Shown: piece by piece, positions 4,550 through 6,001 of the stretch
Numbering within the stretch: position 1 is the first letter of the stretch
Layout: each line of letters begins with the position of its first letter
Source: Desulfurococcales archaeon
GTDB lineage: Archaea; Thermoproteota; Thermoprotei_A; Sulfolobales; NBVN01
Direction: 5' to 3'
Assembly: GCA_021163585.1 (NCBI GenBank)
Contig: JAGGTW010000126.1
Location: forward strand, 1-6,001
DNA: 6,001 nt
Notes under the pieces: model-generated
Database searches by the model: none
Seen by the model: only the letters and a program-made list of their open reading frames with translations
Told to the model about the DNA's origin: nothing
Program-made: the position numbers and the translations under genes

Positions 4550-6001
4550 GATAACTTGCGGTAAAGGCTCCAGTCCAATATCAAGTAAGAGCATCTTACA
4601 CACGGTAGTAGAGTTCGTTAGAAGTGAAATTAAGCCTACTAAGGAGGAACTGGACAAGGCGATGAACTTTTTCAAGGAATTAAGGGAAATAATAGAGTCA
4701 TCACTTAAACTCGGGCATGACTTCAAAGTAGAGCTCGAAGGCTCTCTAGCTAAGGGCACGTGCTTAAGAGGTGAGATGGATTTAGACGTATTTATACTCA
4801 TAAAAAATGATATGATAAGTAGTGAGTGGATAAAGAGTAAAGTTATAGATCCACTAACTACAGCGCTCTCCAGACATTACAGGGTAAGGTTACGTTACGC
4901 AGCCCACCCCTACATTCACGTAGTACATGAAGAAGGAATAGAAGCAGATATAGTTCCTGCATATTGGGCAGGAGATATTAAGGAAATAAAGACCTCAGTT
5001 GATAGAACACCATTTCACACCAAATTCATTATTAATACTCTTACCGAGGAGCAGAAAGATGAGGTTCGACTACTCAAAAAATTCTTTAAAGGAATAGGGG
5101 TTTATGGAGCCGAAATAAAGGTAGAGGGATTCTCAGGATACCTCTGCGAGTTACTAATTATTAAGTACGGTAGCTTCATAAATACTTTAAAATTCATGTC
5201 TAAGTGGAGGGCACCACAAGTAATAACTTTGGGTAATGTAAGTAAGTACGAGCTGAATACGCTTCTCAAATTATTTGGGGAGAACCCACTGATATTCCCC
5301 GACCCCGTGGATCCAAGACGAAATGCAGCGGCCTCCGTCTCGAAGCGCTCGATGGGCTTGGCTGTTGTAGCATCAAATTGTTTTCTGGAAAACCCGAGTA
5401 GCGGGTTCTTCTGTCCCAGTAAGAGAGCACTGAGTATTGAGGAATTAAGCAAGTATATCGATGAGACTAAACGCTGTATTTCATATATAGTTCTTAGGAT
5501 TGATAGTGAACTATCACCCGATGTTTTGTGGGGTGTTCTTAAGAAATTCTTAAGGAAGGGTGAAAACATTATTTCTCAGTTTAGCTTCAGGGTTATTGAC
5601 TCGAGGGTGTGGTGTGATGAAGTAAAATATGCCGTGATATTTTATGAAACGGAGTTGTGCGGGCTAAGTAGGTACAGACTGCATGAGGGACCGCCACCGT
5701 ACGTGAAGATAGACCTAAGAAAATTCATCAGTAAGTACTTGAATAGCGCCTCCTTCGGACCGTGGGTCGGTAATGATGGTAGGCTTTATGTCTTACGTAA
5801 GAGAAGGTATATAGGAATAACTGATGTGTTACTCAATGAGGTACTCAGTAAGTTGCCGAAGAATTTCTCTGTTATTGATGTGTTGGTAAATACGCTATCT
5901 AGATTTCCGAGGGACTTACTGCGCAATGAAGAATTTACTTACTGGCTTACTGAAACTATTCTTAAGGTTCCTCCATGGATGTCATTAGGCTGTAAGAGCG
6001 G
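4542..6001 (+). CDS. cca: Archaeal class I CCA-adding enzyme (tRNA nucleotidyltransferase), 3' end outside window
   Basis: The frame is open from GTG 4542 to the edge, 486 full codons. It is the archaeal CCA-adding enzyme, which builds or repairs the 3' CCA of tRNA from CTP and ATP without a template. The nucleotidyltransferase core shows EGSLAKGTCLRGEMDLDVF (66-84) with metal-binding Asp80 and Asp82, and the third carboxylate Asp135 in EADIVPAYW. Further family blocks are SVDRTPFH (152-159), EVRLLKKFFKGIGVYGAE, FSGYLCELLIIKYGSF, DPVDPRRNAA, and LSRYRLHEGPPPYV (375-388) in the tail. GTG 4542 directly follows an in-frame TAG, so it is the most upstream possible start, and the next ATG lies well inside the first conserved helix. 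The well-known A. fulgidus enzyme has about 437 residues, so this one carries at least about 50 more at the C-terminus. It overlaps thpR by 8 nt. Confidence 0.96.
   Translation, partial: MIKITCGKGSSPISSKSILHTVVEFVRSEIKPTKEELDKAMNFFKELREIIESSLKLGHDFKVELEGSLAKGTCLRGEMDLDVFILIKNDMISSEWIKSKVIDPLTTALSRHYRVRLRYAAHPYIHVVHEEGIEADIVPAYWAGDIKEIKTSVDRTPFHTKFIINTLTEEQKDEVRLLKKFFKGIGVYGAEIKVEGFSGYLCELLIIKYGSFINTLKFMSKWRAPQVITLGNVSKYELNTLLKLFGENPLIFPDPVDPRRNAAASVSKRSMGLAVVASNCFLENPSSGFFCPSKRALSIEELSKYIDETKRCISYIVLRIDSELSPDVLWGVLKKFLRKGENIISQFSFRVIDSRVWCDEVKYAVIFYETELCGLSRYRLHEGPPPYVKIDLRKFISKYLNSASFGPWVGNDGRLYVLRKRRYIGITDVLLNEVLSKLPKNFSVIDVLVNTLSRFPRDLLRNEEFTYWLTETILKVPPWMSLGCKS

Noticed and set aside
5102..5569. 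155-codon open frame on the minus strand, plus a similar one at 4538-4801
   Set aside because: Both are antisense to the strongly conserved CCA-adding enzyme.
1..6001. CRISPR array, insertion sequence, integrase site or defence island
   Set aside because: I found no direct repeat series, transposase-like frame or terminal inverted repeats, and no tRNA-3'-end duplication within the window. The content is conserved housekeeping genes.

Overview
The window looks like chromosomal housekeeping DNA from a thermophilic archaeon, most likely in the Thermoproteota (Crenarchaeota). The evidence is: eukaryote-type ribosomal protein eS8, SRP19, a PCNA sliding clamp and an archaeal class I CCA-adding enzyme; arginine written almost entirely as AGG/AGA; GTG starts and GGTGA/GGAG-type ribosome binding sites; TATA-like boxes about 25-30 bp before several starts; and a tRNA gene with an encoded CCA and a short bulge-helix-bulge intron. 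The genus cannot be fixed from this sequence.

Left block (1-1871): on the minus strand, eS8 (560-958) is followed by srp19 (175-474), and then by the 5' end of an unrecognised gene that leaves the window at base 1. A cis-prenyltransferase (uppS, 1029-1871) is transcribed divergently from eS8 across a 70-bp promoter region. Together these serve ribosome assembly, signal-recognition-particle assembly and synthesis of the lipid glycan carrier, so the theme is translation, secretion and the cell surface.

Middle block (1872-3551): an unrecognised 125-residue protein on the minus strand is divergent from the PCNA gene (2417-3169). PCNA overlaps by 11 bp, tail to tail, a 75-residue winged-helix-like protein (3159-3386, minus). 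A possible 32-residue ORF sits just upstream of the winged-helix gene.

Right block (3552-6001): a 59-residue unrecognised protein on the plus strand is convergent with a tRNA-Pro(GGG) gene (3745-3840, minus) interrupted by an 18-nt intron at 37/38. Next come thpR (a 2H phosphoesterase, 3983-4549) and cca (the CCA-adding enzyme, from 4542 past the right edge), whose reading frames overlap by 8 nt and which form an RNA-end-processing operon.

I see no mobile element, CRISPR array, integrase, rRNA or obvious horizontally acquired island. The points most worth a second look are the minimal tRNA intron, the thpR-cca pair beside that tRNA, and the small unrecognised proteins around pcna.
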